A DNA stretch of 6,390 bases. It comes from Chitinophagaceae bacterium UBA4412. GTDB lineage: Bacteria > Bacteroidota > Bacteroidia > Chitinophagales > Chitinophagaceae. Positions 5,894-6,390 of the stretch are shown here, piece by piece (the first letter of the stretch is position 1; each line of letters starts with the position of its first letter). A program made the position numbers and the translations under genes. Under the pieces are notes generated by a model that saw nothing but the letters and a program-made list of their open reading frames with translations, was not told where the DNA came from and searched no databases. Where the stretch lies: NCBI GenBank assembly GCA_002400445.1, contig DGQO01000256.1:610-6999 (forward strand), written 5' to 3'.

Positions 5894-6390
5894 TTGTTTA
5901 ACTTATTTAAAAGAAAAGCCCCGCAACCCACTTGCCGAAACCTTGTTTACAGCACCACTGCCGGAAAACAAACAGCCTGTGTGCAGCGTGCAATGGATGA
6001 GCCAGGCACTGTATTCGTGGCCTGGTTTCCTGCTACTGTTGCCGACTTTAAAGCGCTGTTTACAAGTCATCAAATTGATGAAAAGCGAGTAACGGATGTA
6101 AAAGGAATAGGCACATCGCATGCTCCTGCAAGCCTGGTAATGTTAGAACATTACCCGCTGGCCCAAAAAGAAAATGAATTTTTGTCCTCACTTGGTCGTC
6201 CTTCTACAGATGTTTATCTATCCCTGGAAGAACCACTTTTAAGGCATTTTGGCGGAGACCGGATAGCAGCATTGATGCTGCAAATGGGTATGAAAGCTGA
6301 CGAAGTGATACAGCATCCTATGATAGACAAATCTATCATAAATGCCCAGGAAAAGCTTGCAGAAAGAAACCAAATGGAGCAAACCGCTCG
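5894..6390 (+). CDS. SecA-like mini-protein (degenerate motor-2 / scaffold segment), 3' partial
   Basis: An open frame of 165 visible residues, divergent from uvrA and running off the window. Residues 105-159, including YLSLEEPLLRHFGGDRI (108-124), MGMKADEVIQHPM (131-143) and KSIINAQEKLAERN (146-159), closely follow the SecA segment just after helicase motif VI (in E. coli roughly YLSMED, GMKPGEAIEHP, AIANAQRKVESRN). Upstream, GTVFVAWFPAT (38-48) and LVMLEHYPLAQKENEFLSSLGRP (81-103) look like worn versions of the SecA motor-2 core and its TERHES/GRSGRQGD motif. The motif VI arginines are reduced to a single LGRP. No Walker A or DEAD-like motor 1 fits ahead of it, so ATPase activity is unlikely. 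No ATG starts the frame. TTG at 5894 gives MFNLFKRK, a natural-looking N-terminus; GTG at 5825 would add 23 residues, and the in-frame stop at 5801-5803 limits anything longer. The function is unknown; a SecA accessory or decoy is a guess. Confidence 0.72.
   Translation, partial: MFNLFKRKAPQPTCRNLVYSTTAGKQTACVQRAMDEPGTVFVAWFPATVADFKALFTSHQIDEKRVTDVKGIGTSHAPASLVMLEHYPLAQKENEFLSSLGRPSTDVYLSLEEPLLRHFGGDRIAALMLQMGMKADEVIQHPMIDKSIINAQEKLAERNQMEQTA

Noticed and set aside
5954..5977. TTAGKQTA in the SecA-like protein (residues 21-28) as a Walker A motif
   Set aside because: It lacks the GxxxxGK[ST] spacing: only one glycine precedes the lysine and Gln follows it. It is a chance likeness to the SecA TGEGKT loop.
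5847..6092. Alternative plus-strand frame beginning at GTG 5847
   Set aside because: It overlaps the SecA-like frame, ends in a stop and shows no conserved motifs. The other frame stays open to the window edge and carries the SecA resemblance.

Overview
The window reads as ordinary chromosomal DNA of a member of the Bacteroidota, most likely a Chitinophagaceae-type organism. This is inferred from an outer-membrane beta-barrel protein of a Bacteroidota-restricted type, from the sequence character of UvrA and the small SecA-like protein, and from moderate-GC coding with AT-rich gaps. No mobile element, CRISPR array, tRNA or rRNA gene was seen.

Layout, left to right. (1) A plus-strand pair: the 3' nine-tenths of rarA (AAA+ replication/recombination ATPase, cut by the window edge inside its Walker A motif) overlaps by 11 bp the start of an ElaA-type GNAT acetyltransferase gene. 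(2) A 99-bp gap almost wholly made of one imperfect nested inverted repeat that reaches into the start codon of the next gene. (3) A plus-strand gene for a secreted 327-aa outer-membrane barrel protein resembling the DUF6089/PorG-like group. (4) A convergent 191-bp gap ending in a bidirectional intrinsic terminator whose T-run overlaps the uvrA stop codon. (5) A full-length minus-strand uvrA with two ABC modules, whose start is fixed by a strong Shine-Dalgarno sequence. (6) A short divergent promoter region carrying mirrored TATCTTTA boxes. (7) A plus-strand open frame running off the right edge with no ATG near its beginning. Its product resembles a miniature SecA: a degenerate second-motor-like half followed by the SecA stretch leading into the helical scaffold, without a P-loop or the arginine-finger motif.

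Functionally, two DNA-maintenance genes (rarA for stalled forks, uvrA for nucleotide excision repair) sit near two cell-envelope or secretion-type genes (the barrel protein and the SecA-like protein). No single pathway clearly joins all five. The items most worth a second look are the SecA-like mini-protein and the nested inverted repeat in the leader of the barrel gene.
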